A stretch of 64,000 nucleotides of DNA from contig CAOLHI010000623.1 of the NCBI GenBank assembly GCA_948474755.1, positions 310,001 to 374,000 on the forward strand, given 5' to 3'. The notes under the pieces are model-generated. The model made no database searches. It worked only from the letters and a program-made list of their open reading frames with translations, and was not told the origin of the DNA. The translations under genes were made by a program, and so were the position numbers. How positions within the stretch are numbered: position 1 is the first letter of the stretch; the number at the start of each line of letters is the position of its first letter. Positions 37,901 to 46,005 of this stretch are shown one piece after another. The stretch is from Ctenosaura bakeri (Eukaryota > Chordata > Lepidosauria > Squamata > Iguanidae).

Positions 37901-40900
37901 CCTCTCTCAGCTTCCCTATGCCAGGTTGCCAGAGAACACACTCTGGGTAGGATGCCAAGGAAGCAAACCCGAGTTCCGAGGATTCCCGTGTGGACTCTGG
38001 ACTCTTTTCCATCTCCTGACAGTGCAGGAAGCAGTGCATAGCCCATATCACACCTGTAAGTATAATATAGCCTTGCTTGGCTCTCTGTATTAAAGTTTTA
38101 ATTCCTAACCAGCATGGGTGTGGTAATTTTTAGCTTGGAAGTGTGGATACATGTTCTAGCTTGGCAATTATTATGTTCTCTTGTCTCAGTCATTGTTGCT
38201 ACATTTGAACCATTTTCCTGAGGCCCTTTCCTAAAGCTGCACCACAGAGTTCCAGTATCTGTTACCTTGATCACTGTTCCATTCTCATTTTTCACAACTG
38301 GAGGATTTTGTATATACACCCAGCTATTCACATTTATGAGTTTAACATTCATGGATTTGGTTTTTGTGTTTCTCCAACCCCTTCTCTCTCAGCAGCAATA
38401 ATCAGACTGTGCAGCCCTTTAAAAACCTACCTCGTATCCTATTCCTTCTCCACCAGCCACTGCCTGTCCAGTAAGGACAACTTGCAGCTCGATTTCTCAT
38501 CACTGCAACCCCCCATCCCCCACCCACCCATGGAGGGAGATGGGTGAGAGAGGGAGAAAGTATAGGGCCAGCAGGCCGACCCACTCCTTTTCCCTCCCCA
38601 TTCCCTGACCCAGTTTGGACCTTCGACGCCTGCTTTCCCCACCAAGCTTTGGCTCCCACCCCACTTTATTAATTGTGATTTTTTCCACTTTTGCAGAGCT
38701 CCTGAACCCCTAATCCTAGCAAATATGGAGGGCCAACTGTAATCACTATTGGTACCCTTCTGCCTTTCTTTTTTGACTAATTTTACTTAGGGAATGGGAC
38801 CTTTCACAACTCTACCCTGGTACAACTCCAGTTACTTCAGAATCCCATAGAGATGCCTCAAGAGGCCCCAGGCCGTTTCATTGAGTTTGGAGTGGTGGGA
38901 ACAGGAATAGACATACTGTGCATGAATAACTGCATCTAGTCAGTTTTGTATTTTGAGAGCCTGCAAAGAGGAAGCATGTACATATATTGGGAGTGTTACT
39001 TATGTCAAGAATTTGCTGAAAGGAAAATGAATGCGACTGGGAATATGGTGTAGATCTAAACAAGCTGGCTATATTTGCACTTAGACTTGAAACAGTGGTA
39101 GTTTATTCCTGCAGTAATTTCAGCATTAAACTCATGCATACCTAGTCTGCCAATTTTACTTACTCCCCAGTGAATGTGAAATATGTGCAGGGTGGCTGGG
39201 GCAAGATTTGATCTGCAGTAGAGATATAGTGTTTGGGAGAGCAGCGCCTAATACTTACTGCATGTACTTCCTTTCCCTGAAACACCTGCCTTACTTTGTG
39301 TTTTTTTCTTTGTTGCGCCTAATAAAGGAAAAATTAAATCCCTCTTTAGTTCCCACTCCAAATTGTGCTTTCCGACATTCCTTTGCAGTTGAACAATCCA
39401 TTTGGCTTTGCTCAGAACTGGCAGTACAGAAAATACAGAGGACCAATATTCTGTACTCTAGCAGTAGTAATATCAGGAGTAAGCTACTGTTCTTCAGAAG
39501 CATAGTGCAAAGACAGTCCCCTCTTGTTGCTTTAAGATGATAACAAAAGGACTAGCTGTCCTTTTGGAAAGAAAAAAGAAACAAGATCTGTCCCCCTGCG
39601 TCTACCATCAGCTATTTAATATTTCATCTTTATGGTCCCCTCTTCCATCCCCACCACTACTTCTGTTTCCCTAGCACCCTCTGAAGTCCTTCCTACAATG
39701 AGAGCATATGTCCGGTACTTCTTTGGTTGCCGAGAGTGTGCAGAGCACTTTGAAGGCATGGCGGCAGAGTCCATGAACAAAGTGAACAACAAAGATGGGG
39801 CAGTTCTTTGGCTTTGGTCAAGGCACAACAGAGTCAATCATCGCCTGGCAGGTAAGAGCCCTACTTTGGCAGGGTATCTGCTGATTGCTGTCTGTGTAGT
39901 GTGGGAAATGCATTGTGAGTTTTGCACATTAGTGGTCCTTGACTGACAGCTCCCCTGTTTATTCAGGTTAGTCCTGAGTGCACAGGGAGCTGCTTCTGTC
40001 CTTATTGCTAAGAGGTGTGTCACCAGTCTGGAACATAATCACACAACCAATCTTAACAGGTGATACTAGGTTTGTGTGGCCTTAATTCTGAGCAATTTTG
40101 ACTACAGTGCCCAGAATCCCCCAGCTGGCATGGCCTCTATGAGTTGTGGACTTACAACTTTCACAATCTCTGTCTCTTATGACCATCCAGGAGGGTCAAG
40201 AAATAGTAGGCAAATGTTTCATCCTGAGGGACTGGTGATGTGAAGAGAAGCCAAAGACATCAAGGGGCAAGATAAATTTAGCAATTGGTTTCAGAATATG
40301 CATTTTAAGAATAAGTGATCTTTCCTGGGGGAACCTGTTCCACCTTTATCTGCTTACTGCAGAGTAACTGTACTATTTAGGCCTGCTGAGTTTCATGTAT
40401 CAAGTAAAGTTCTCAACTGCTGTGCCAACACGCTCATTAGCCATGCTGGCTGGAGATGATGGAAGTTGTTCTCCAATATATCTGGAGCACACCGAGTTGA
40501 GGACTGTTTCAACAATTATACAAGTTTCAACCACTGTGTACATACATTTGACTAGTATGTTTTCTTTCCCTGGGAAAACGTATTGTGGCAAACAATTGTA
40601 CGTATGCAGAACATGGAAACTTTCTTTTGTAAAAATTTGGACTGAGAAGGAATAACAACACAACCTGTGTACAAAATCTGTTGGAGAATTTCAAAATGAG
40701 CTTGTTCATAAACCTGTTTTGCCTGTCAGTTTTACTTTCACCTAATTCTGTATGGAAGCTCCCTTTCTGCTTGCAACTATAGTTGTTATAACCCCAGATT
40801 TCCTTGCCGAATTCTTTGCTGTAACTCTGATTCAGAAAGTGAGTGGTGACCCAATTACCTGTGCCCTAAAGAGAGAAACTGAAAATGAGTCAGGTTTTTT

Positions 40901-43900
40901 ATTTTATTTTTTTTATTTTTTTTAAAAAAACCTTCTCCTTCCTGCTAATTTTGCTGCAAGTGACTGATGGAGAGAAAAGTGAATCTCCCATTATGAACAA
41001 AAACAAATTGCTTCTGTTTTCTTTGAAAATGTGGCTTTTGCTGTGTTAGGATTTTGTGGATGGAACATCTGACATGCCTTATTGCTGGCTCTGGGAGTCC
41101 AAAAAACCTCCTTGCCTTGCCTTTGAAGACCCTGAAGTTTTGGGGAGAAACCTGAGAGGCAGCCCTGCCACCCACCATGCTGAAGAGAGCTTACTCTGTC
41201 ATTTACAGAGGGAGGAATTAAAGCAATGTGATGCAGACAAGCGCACACAAAGAGTTAACCTCTGCCAGACACAAAAGTTCAGTTGTGACAAGGCAGAGAT
41301 AGGGGGCCAGCTCTAGCCCTTGACGCTAGAAGAACAAGCAGCTGCCGTTGTTAGCTAGAGACGTAACTGCTAAATCCTCTCTGTCTTGGGGAGGGGTGAT
41401 GTGTTGCCTTCTAAAGGTCGACACGTGCCCTGGGAGGACCCTTCTCTCTAGACGGCTGTCCAACTGCTCAGTTTCTCTCATGCAGATGCAATCCTTTGTT
41501 CCCCAGGCCTGTCGCCTCTGACATGGGGACGAGTGGGTGAAGCCTGTTCTGGAGAGAAAGAGGAAGAGAGAGAGCACCCTCTTTCGCCTAACCAAAAAAT
41601 CAAAAGAATTGATTCCTTGGAGCATTCTTGAGAAAACCCAAGAAAAGACATTCTTGTCTCTTTTGGGTTTTTTCCACCCCACCCCAGCCTTTACCTTTCT
41701 AGTGCATAGAATCTAACATCGCAATGCACTTGAAATGTGTTTTGTTTTCTGTAATTCCTGCCCCTGCTCCTTAACTTTCTCAGCCCAAGGATAGGTGACA
41801 ACCATTTCAAGTGTGCTGAAGTCTCCTTCAGAATATCATCAGCACATTCCTTGGATAAATGTTGCAGACCAGCAAGTTAAATGCTGAAACTGTCAACAGG
41901 TCCAACAGAATGTTGATGAAACTTCACCTATCTGTCCAAAAGTGTGGAAACAGATGAATGAATATTGGAAACTGGCAAATTGTTATTGCCAACATCCACT
42001 ACTATCATAATGCCATAATTTCAAATGTTCAGCAGAGGTACCCTGGACTTTCTTCTTTTGTTTTTGATTCTCAGCCAACTCTGCATGTGGGATACAGACT
42101 GTGCTTTTGGGGTACTGGTAGAAAAACAGTCATGCTTGTTTAAACACATGCAAAGCATAAAAATTTTCTAGCTAACCTTCCACTTGATTCCAAAAGTCAG
42201 AAGTGGCTAGAGGACCTGTTGTTATTGTTATATCCATTTATACCACTCCTTTCCCCCTAAACTGAGACTCACATTATTTTAATTTGTACTAGGGCTTCAT
42301 AAATCAGGAAAGGGCAATATAGGCACTCCCCATGGGCTCAATCCAAGCTATCTGCCCCATGAACTCCTCATCCATGCCCCATAGTCTTCAGTGTCAGGTG
42401 GGCTACACATATTTCAAATAACTATATTGGATTATATTCTAGGAAAAGCAAGTGGCAGTCCACTGAAGGAAAGTCTTCTGTCCCTTCCTCCCTCTCTTCA
42501 CCCACCCCCCAGCAGCTACCTGTGCCAACTGAAAAGATTCTCCTGAGGCCAGTAGGGCTTCCTGGGCAGTGTGGGTTGTGGTGTTGCATGGGGCCTGCTG
42601 AAGTAGTAGGTGTAGCTTGTCTTAGGTCATTGTCTCCTCTCCCTCAGCCACCCACCTTCTGTTGCTGAGAAGCACAAAGGCTAAAGAGGAAACCAGCTGT
42701 TCTCTTTCTCTCCAGCATATAATCACTACACTAAAATGCCAGTGAGGGGACTGCACACTTACGCTTCAAAGCAAATACTTACCTTCAAGGATATAAAGAC
42801 CTACTTCTTTGCTTTTGAAAAATGATTAAAATTTCCATTTGGGTGTCCTTATAATGTTTGGTAGCAGAAAGCAAAAATAAAGTTCAGACAAGTTAAATGG
42901 GATTTTTCAGCAGAACTTAGTATTTTCTTGATGCATCTAGGTTTAGTTTTTTTTTAAAAAAAGGACGCTGTGATATGACTCTGCAGAAAAGCAAATCAGA
43001 CTTACTTGCATTTGGCAAACACTGCTTATCCATATAGCATGCTACTCAGCAGCTAGACTGGGCAGGTAGCCAGGCCAACTCCAGCTGCTCTCCAGTTGGC
43101 CACCACCTTTAACATGACCCTGGATGCCACCTGGTTACCTCTCGAGGCCAAGTTCTGCCCATAGGCCAGCATTCTGGTCTATAGTATTGCTCACTTGTAT
43201 TTTCCCAGAATCTTACCTGGAAATATTGTTTATTCTGCATGGCAGATAGTAATTTCACTTTTTGTTTGGCTTTGTTTAGGTACTGCAAGCGATGACCCGA
43301 AATTTCCCAAGATCCAGTGGCCTCCTCAAGATTTGTGCTGGTCATGCCAGATAGTAATCAATGGAAGGCGTATGTGGGATGAGAAGGCCATCCTGAGGTT
43401 CTTCAAAGCTCATTTTTCACCGGGCAATATTTATTTGGATTTCATAAAGCGTGAGAGGGGGCCTCCGGTCAGACGGGGTCGAGACGTTTTGGAGAGAGAC
43501 CTTGAAGATGAGCGGGGGCTGGTCTGGGGAGAAGAAAAAATTGGGAGACAAGATGAAGAGGAATTTGAGGAAGACAAGAAGAACACAGAGAAGCCAGAGA
43601 GTGGGAGAGTAATAAGAAGGAAATCTGGGGCGGAAAGATCAGGCTTGCCAGAACTGCATAAACCAAGTATCATCAAAATGAACACAAAGACCAAAGAGCT
43701 GGAGGAAGATATTGTTGATCTTGACACCTTCAGCGAGCAGCACTTTAAGAGCAAGGCTTTAAAGATGGCAGGCCAGGCCGGGAGCAGGCACAGGCGGAGT
43801 AAGAGGGATATTGGCCTGGTCCAGATGGAGGATGAGGGCCAGCAGTCTTTTGATGTTGATGCAGCTTGGGAACGGCTGAGGCATAAGAGCTGGGGTGGCC

Positions 43901-44127
43901 AGCAGCATATTGATGCTGTGGCAGAGGAGGAGGCTGAAAAGAAGAATGGGGTTGGCCTCAGGAGGAACCAGTGGTTCCGCATATTAGGAGTGGGCTTTTC
44001 CCAGCTGGACATCAGCTTGTGCATTGTGTTGTACTTCCTCTCTTCTATGTGTCTGCTGGGCATGTATACTTTCTTCCGCATGCGCATGAGGTACCACAAG
44101 GGACGCTCAGGCTTCCCAGTGGCCTGA
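10874..44127 (+). CDS. QSOX1: QSOX1, sulfhydryl oxidase 1 (5'-partial; nine exons, 630 codons plus stop)
   Basis: QSOX1 oxidises protein thiols to disulfides with O2, producing H2O2. It acts in the Golgi and is secreted. Joined exons are 10874-10976, 14541-14631, 19293-19438, 26794-26931, 29103-29232, 36336-36452, 37911-38055, 39675-39851 and 43280-44127. They sum to 1895 nt: two leading bases, then 631 codons including the TGA, with all phases compatible. Domain order is the end of thioredoxin domain 1, thioredoxin domain 2 without CxxC, helical linker, Erv/ALR domain with the FFGCREC redox centre and HNRVN FAD motif, charged linker, and TM helix. QSOX1 is preferred over QSOX2 because of [19 protein letters not shown] and the LDISLC tail; this comparison is from memory. 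The N-terminal quarter is not in the window. Confidence 0.93.
10977..14540 (+). other. QSOX1: QSOX1 intron 4
   Basis: A GT..AG intron of 3564 bases, phase 2. It is AT-rich with poly-A/T patches (around 11596-11610 and 12180-12192). I see no exon, RNA gene or well-preserved transposon inside it. Confidence 0.85.
14541..14631 (+). CDS. QSOX1: QSOX1 exon 5: start of thioredoxin domain 2
   Basis: The acceptor is cttttcctttgcag; the donor GTGACT is weak (C at +5). The first base completes Ser; the rest reads [20 protein letters not shown], then [10 protein letters not shown], ending on a codon boundary (phase 0). HGFF..N..YLALIFE..SFLGRE matches the opening strand-helix-strand of the second, redox-inactive thioredoxin domain of QSOX1. 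The exon is 91 nt. The other frames contain stops. Confidence 0.93.
14632..19292 (+). other. QSOX1: QSOX1 intron 5
   Basis: A 4661-base phase-0 intron. The 5' half is non-repetitive by eye. The 3' half contains a decayed L1 copy (16990-18785) that ends about 500 bases before exon 6. The donor and the start of the next exon share the octamer AGGTGACT. Confidence 0.85.
16990..18785 (+). mobile_element. Decayed L1-clade LINE ORF2 (endonuclease end plus reverse transcriptase)
   Basis: Conceptual fragments in the + frames follow the L1 ORF2 order. First come [11 protein letters not shown] and [16 protein letters not shown], matching the GDWN/GDFN region of the AP endonuclease. Then come [16 protein letters not shown] and [13 protein letters not shown] from the inter-domain stretch. 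Then come [36 protein letters not shown] (the LDxxKAFD motif, with D changed to Y) and a mutated FADD box reading CVDT near 18765. Many stops and frameshifts break it. It is truncated at both ends and is not active. Confidence 0.85.
19293..19438 (+). CDS. QSOX1: QSOX1 exon 6: thioredoxin domain 2 core
   Basis: The acceptor is tctgatcttag and the donor gtgagt. The exon starts in phase 0 with [20 protein letters not shown] and continues [20 protein letters not shown], then NGSCSSIPV, with the last Val split across the intron. FPAGF stands where active thioredoxins have the cis-Pro strand. There is no CxxC, as expected for this domain. N-glycosylation sequons NVT and NGS are visible; the NGS is at the position of a family-conserved site. 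The exon is 146 nt. Confidence 0.95.
19777..19976. repeat. 200-bp near-perfect inverted repeat (hairpin) with a 16-nt loop
   Basis: Arms 19777-19868 and 19885-19976 are 92 bases each. They pair with 12 differences, 11 of them transitions, about 87% identity. The loop is TTAAGAAACACTGAAT. The inner 21 bases of each arm pair without a break (TTTGTACAAATG.. TTAATTAAC). No target-site duplication is visible at the edges. It could be a short palindromic MITE, an inverted duplication, or a source of a long RNA hairpin from the QSOX1 pre-mRNA. Confidence 0.95.
20985..21180. repeat. Diverged dispersed repeat (CTACAAATCCCATTACCCTC type)
   Basis: The segment ccccaaccagtcaccctcca followed by ctacaaatcccattaccctc matches in outline the family at 1213 and 34030. 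It ends with a reversed echo (ttctggatggcacctgac). It is an old copy. Confidence 0.4.
21279..21758. mobile_element. Tigger-like (Tc1/mariner) non-autonomous element with TA target duplication
   Basis: The terminal inverted repeats are CAGTTGGTCCTCCGCATTTG at the left and its counterpart CAAATGTGAAGGGACAACTG at the right, flanked by TA on both sides (21277-21278 and 21759-21760). The TA duplication and CAGTTGG ends are typical of the TcMar-Tigger group. The 480-bp interior is C/T-rich and does not encode a transposase. A second copy in the same orientation lies at 38321-38739, sharing tttaaaaacct, ctgatttctca-like and ccctgacc..gtttggacc segments. Confidence 0.85.
22520..22768 (-). mobile_element. 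tRNA-derived SINE, reverse orientation
   Basis: The reverse complement begins with the tRNA-like head: the CACTGGTTCT end is the reversed gccagtgtggt start, followed by ggtttgagtgttggactaca and a box-B-like region. It ends with the tail that reads cttgttgctgtgtgccttcc here. The body includes tgacttgcccacggtcatcc and cctctgaggctgagagagtg, which are shared with the + copies at 29905, 36610 and 55165. The tRNA head identifies it as a Pol III SINE of the squamate type. Confidence 0.85.
24362..24425 (+). mobile_element. 3' fragment of the tRNA-derived SINE
   Basis: Only the tail is present: aagaaaacc, then gggttgccctaagtcagaaa, tgacttagaggcacacagca and acaa. It is 5'-truncated. Confidence 0.75.
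26794..26931 (+). CDS. QSOX1: QSOX1 exon 7: end of thioredoxin domain 2 and linker
   Basis: The acceptor is cctttccttcccag and the donor gtgaga. The first base completes Val; then [20 protein letters not shown] and [20 protein letters not shown], then WRVADR, with Arg split. SR.(F/Y)Y..(Y/F)L..L is the last helix of the second thioredoxin domain. The Pro/Thr-rich stretch is a variable linker. W+.ADR leads into the helix-rich region. The exon is 138 nt. Confidence 0.94.
26932..29102 (+). other. QSOX1: QSOX1 intron 7
   Basis: A 2171-base phase-2 intron. It contains a short GGTGTG tandem (about 27323-27342) and otherwise nothing I can name. ORFs around 27967-28283 and 28388-28660 lack recognisable family motifs. 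Confidence 0.85.
29103..29232 (+). CDS. QSOX1: QSOX1 exon 8: start of the helical region before the Erv domain
   Basis: The acceptor is ttctgctgcag and the donor gtgagc. After the split Arg it reads [20 protein letters not shown], then [20 protein letters not shown] and LVK. The (K)+(I/L)[12 protein letters not shown] segment is one of the most conserved stretches in QSOX1 and favours QSOX1 over QSOX2. The exon is 130 nt and ends on a codon boundary. Confidence 0.96.
29905..30133 (+). mobile_element. tRNA-derived SINE, near full length
   Basis: The head is agccagtgtggtatagatct, with box-B-like ggttcctatctccgc. The body is gtgaccttgggaagtcacac and tctcagcctgagaagaaagc, and the 3' end is gagttggaagctacttgaag then gcatacaacagcaa. 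It matches the layout of the copies at 36610 and 55165. Confidence 0.9.
30784..30987. mobile_element. Palindromic MITE, family A (full length)
   Basis: Ends are GGGCCTTTTCTCACTACACTG and its complement tagggcggaaaggccc. The arms continue with atagtgctattattccac and atcctgtggaaatc, mirrored by aggatgttgaaagtggaaca and gcactataacagta. The centre holds ccctccctaaactgcaaacc. It belongs to the same family as the copies at 33047, 57192 and 58462. There is no coding capacity. Confidence 0.85.
31455..31650 (+). mobile_element. CR1 LINE 3'-end fragment
   Basis: It contains the classic CR1 3' region: cctagagttggaagggacca, attgagtccaaccacctgc, and atcaagaagttcttcctaat followed by gtttagg. This is the same segment known from bird and reptile CR1 elements. 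It is 5'-truncated. Confidence 0.85.
33047..33181. mobile_element. Palindromic MITE, family A (internally shortened)
   Basis: The left end is ggccatttctgcactagcct, then gttatagtgctatcattcta. The right end is gtggaataatagtactataa, then cagtgtagtacagaaatggc. The central spacer is reduced to ccccaccctaaactgcaaac. About 135 bp. Confidence 0.85.
34030..34140. repeat. Dispersed palindromic repeat (TTACAGCTCCCATTGGCCCC type)
   Basis: The segment ttggattacagctcccattg is mirrored downstream by ggtaggagttgcagctcagc, followed by cattccccacccttgc. It is a foldback of the same family as the copies near 1213 and 45885. Confidence 0.55.
34440..35030 (+). mobile_element. L2/CR1-type LINE reverse-transcriptase fragment
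   Basis: Broken frames give [12 protein letters not shown] followed by FQLGFGTET, corresponding to the 'FQSGFR.G.GTET' motif. Then [15 protein letters not shown] corresponds to 'GSVLSPLLFN.YM', and [16 protein letters not shown] corresponds to the YADDTQLY catalytic box, with A-D changed. The order matches the reverse transcriptase of L2/CR1-clade LINEs. It has stops and frameshifts and is inactive. Confidence 0.75.
35480..35545 (+). repeat. Short dispersed repeat (TTACCTGGGAG..CTGAACTCAGTG)
   Basis: The text actcacttacctgggagagg, then ccctactgaactcagtgaga, matches a common squamate repeat of the form TTACTTGGGAGTAAG..CTGAACTCAGTGG. A piece of the same repeat is the target site of the L1 at 61378. 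Confidence 0.5.
36336..36452 (+). CDS. QSOX1: QSOX1 exon 9: helical region
   Basis: The acceptor is tttttacaccag and the donor gtatgt; phase 0 at both ends, 117 nt, 39 codons. It reads [20 protein letters not shown], then [24 protein letters not shown] is the QSOX-conserved start. The W-L segment and following helix match the family, and NVS is a possible N-glycosylation site. Confidence 0.94.
36610..36800 (+). mobile_element. tRNA-derived SINE, near full length
   Basis: The head is gagccaacatggtgtagtag, followed by gagtgttggactacaaccct. The body is gactagatgactttgggtac and attctcagccccagaaaacc. The 3' end is cataagtcagaagtgattgg then aaggcagacaacagca. Confidence 0.9.
36895..37078. mobile_element. 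Palindromic MITE, family B (CGTATAAGAC type)
   Basis: The right end gtcttatacgccagcaaata is the complement of internal tatttgccagagtataagac, and a more diverged copy of the left arm lies at 36905 (cgtatttgtggagtatgaga). A shorter copy at 52393-52508 shares the central cccattttcaaacagtattt then ttcaggggaaaaa. It has no coding capacity. Confidence 0.7.
37911..38055 (+). CDS. QSOX1: QSOX1 exon 10: start of the Erv/ALR FAD domain
   Basis: The acceptor is gcctctctcag and the donor gtaagt. It begins in phase 0 with [20 protein letters not shown] and continues [20 protein letters not shown], then AVHSPYHT plus one base. GCQGS....RGFPC.LW.LFH is the signature opening of the QSOX Erv domain. The two Cys (37953 and 37989) form the family's structural disulfide and the W/H residues line the FAD pocket. 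A second AG at 37923-37924 would give an exon 14 nt shorter and out of frame, so the upstream AG is chosen. Confidence 0.95.
38056..39674 (+). other. QSOX1: QSOX1 intron 10
   Basis: A 1619-base phase-1 intron. It contains the second Tigger-like element (38321-38739). The rest is unremarkable. Confidence 0.85.
38321..38739. mobile_element. Tigger-like non-autonomous element, second copy (left end eroded)
   Basis: The right end catggagg-like block reads aatatggagggccaactg followed by TA (38740-38741). The left end cagctattcacatttatgag is a worn version of CAGTTGGTCCTCCGCATTTG. The interior shares cagccctttaaaaacctacc, caccagccactgcctg and the ccctgacccagtttggacct segment with the copy at 21279. 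Confidence 0.8.
39675..39851 (+). CDS. QSOX1: QSOX1 exon 11: Erv domain redox centre
   Basis: The acceptor is tctgtttccctag and the donor gtaaga. Two bases complete Ser; then [40 protein letters not shown] and [19 protein letters not shown], with the last Gly split. FFGCREC holds the FAD-proximal CxxC (Cys codons at 39728 and 39737), which takes electrons from the thioredoxin domain. [11 protein letters not shown] is the FAD-binding helix motif. The exon is 177 nt. All catalytic residues are intact. Confidence 0.97.
39852..43279 (+). other. QSOX1: QSOX1 intron 11
   Basis: A 3428-base phase-1 intron. It has poly-T/A stretches (40901-40930 and 42949-42963) but no preserved repeat that I recognise and no extra exon. 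Confidence 0.85.
43280..44127 (+). CDS. QSOX1: QSOX1 exon 12: end of Erv domain, charged linker, transmembrane helix, stop
   Basis: The acceptor is ttggctttgtttag. The first two bases complete Gly; then [20 protein letters not shown] and SC, giving the third CxxC (Cys codons at 43336 and 43345), and later [16 protein letters not shown] long linker rich in Glu/Arg/Lys follows (about 43450-43970), with RHRRSKRD at 43786-43809. It ends with [20 protein letters not shown] and [10 protein letters not shown], a single TM helix (about 44004-44076), a basic [10 protein letters not shown] segment, and TGA at 44125-44127. The reading frame stays open 5' of the acceptor, but that part is intronic. Confidence 0.96.
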
Positions 44128-44941
44128 GAAGAAGTGCCGCAGCTAGTGGCTAAGGGATGTAGCTGTGTGTGCCTGCCTCCTATGATGCCTTTTTAACTCC
44201 AATTTATACTCTGGTTATGGATACACAAATACAGTAATACATGGGTTTGGCATTAGTTGTGAAGGGTACATGCTTGTATTGTGGGGGATCCAAGAATGGG
44301 AATCAGAGCTTCTCTGTATCACGGGAAACCCAATGGCAGAGACGGGCATGTTTTCATCATAATTGGCATATCATGGGTATAGTTTGCATTTGGATATCTA
44401 TTTTAGAGTATAAATTGCTGACTGTCAAAAAGGGGAGTGGATTTGTATTTGCATTGACCATTTGAATCTCTGAAGAGTGAGAGGGAGCTTTTAATTTTTC
44501 ACCTGTACTTGGCGTTATTTAGATGACAGTATTCAGGTTCTACTAGGCAAATGTAGCATAGTTCTTCAGGGAATCAGCATCTAACATGGTTCTTGAAGAC
44601 TGTTTTATGTGGCCAGTTTGAGCACAGCAGCAAAATGGCTGTTTTCAATATTAATTAGACAAGGAACTATCATTTTAAAGGCTGCTTTTTCCAGACTAAA
44701 GAGACTCCACATAGTGTTGGACTTATTGAATGAATTTTTAATACTTGGTATCTAGAACTATCTGTGAGCCCATTAATACCCTGAAGAAACTTCAGTCTTC
44801 CAGTTCCTGAATCCTAGATTTAAAAGCACAGTCTAAAATAATCAATTGGAAGATGTCTTGATCTGTTTTTACTAAACTGGACTCTAAAACTTCTGAGCCT
44901 TCTTTGAAACTACCTTCAATAAATTCACTGTGTGTATTGCT
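44128..44941 (+). other. QSOX1: QSOX1 3' UTR, proximal version
   Basis: This begins right after the stop codon and runs to just beyond the first good poly(A) signal. The sequence is AT-leaning and lacks recognised repeats. The distal end is inferred from the AATAAA at 44918 and the GT-rich stretch that follows. A longer 3' UTR is possible (see 49209). Confidence 0.6.
44918..44923 (+). terminator. QSOX1: Candidate proximal poly(A) signal AATAAA of QSOX1
   Basis: A canonical AATAAA is followed within 8-25 bases by a GT-rich element (actgtgtgtattgctgtgtt). It is the first canonical hexamer after the stop codon, about 790 bases downstream. Confidence 0.6.
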
Positions 44942-45884
44942 GTGTTTGCAGATGATGATGATGATAACTGCATTGTCCTCTTCCCACTTCAGTTGTAATT
45001 TTGGTAATAAGCATTAAGTACCTGCAATGTGTGTGCCACAAACGGTGTTGGTACTTGTCTCTTCCATCAGGAGTCTCTTTGGGCTTAATCAGGATGGGAC
45101 TTCTTGCTGCCTCTCTTGGACTGCACCCTTGCTTCTTCTTTGATTTGGTAGACCAAAGGCAAAAGGCATATGGACATGAACTTGTGGAATGCCACTGCTA
45201 TAAAGAAATGAAGACTGCCAAGTATGAAAACAGAGACAAGCATTTTTTTAACAGTTAGGACCAGGCATGGAATGTATAAATCAACCCAGTGTGAAAACTC
45301 TCAAGCATCAAGACCCTGTAGCAAACATTGTCCCACTATCAAAAGGCTGGTGTTGTTCGCTTGCCTCACATTCTCTTCTCCTCTTGCCCTGTGGTCCAGC
45401 TTTTTCCTCCCGCAACCATTCTCCAGCTACTCAGTCTGCCAGCTATATACTTAGTTTCATTCACCCCTACTTCCATCCTAGTCAGTGTCCCCCATCATTG
45501 CCAAAGGACACACTTCCTTATACTTCCATTGTCACTTGGAGAGATGATCAATAGTGGATGGGTAGTAGGACGGAGTGTCAGAAGGCTGGGTTTGGGACAT
45601 GACCCTCTGATCCTGAGGTACAGGTTCACTGCCCCTGGTTTCTGAGAGAAATCATTGAACATGTGTATTTAACTAGAAAAAAGGGTCGAGATTTAGTGTA
45701 TTAATCAGACAGCTCGGGACTTCTAAAGACGCTTTACCTCAGGACTTTTAAAGACTCCTTAGCTACCTGTTTCTGTCCACATCATCATTAACAAGTAGCC
45801 AGCTTTCCTTCTCAAGACCTTGAGTCATCTCAGTGGAGAGGAGTAGTAGGGTCCTCATTTAAAAGAGGAATAAGCAAATAGTGT

Positions 45885-46005
45885 CCCTCCAAGTTTTGAC
45901 TGCAGCTTCCATCAGCCCTGGCCGCCCTCGCCGGTGGTGGTGGGTCGTGAGAGTTGCAGCAGAAGAATATTTGGAGACCTACACGTTCACCATTCCTGGT
46001 TTAAA
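45885..46005. repeat. Dispersed palindromic repeat (GACTGCAGCTTCCATCAGCC type)
   Basis: The segment ttgactgcagcttccatcag is mirrored by gtcgtgagagttgcagcaga. The flanking ccctccaag..ttggagacc matches the layout of the copies near 1213 and 34030. Confidence 0.45.

Larger units (their letters stand above)
36453..37910 (+). other. QSOX1: QSOX1 intron 9
   Basis: A 1458-base phase-0 intron. It contains a SINE (36610-36800) and a palindromic CGTATAAGAC-type element (36895-37078). The 3' splice region has two AG dinucleotides 14 bases apart (see exon 10). Confidence 0.85.

Noticed and set aside
43195..43279. Upstream ATG extension of the last QSOX1 exon
   Set aside because: The in-frame ATG at 43195 lies in intron 11, before a good pyrimidine tract and AG at 43278-43279; phase matching with exon 11 shows the exon starts at 43280.
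43431..44099. 222-codon open frame on the minus strand
   Set aside because: It is the antisense shadow of QSOX1 exon 12. Its Ser/Leu-rich composition follows from the Glu/Arg/Lys-rich linker on the + strand.
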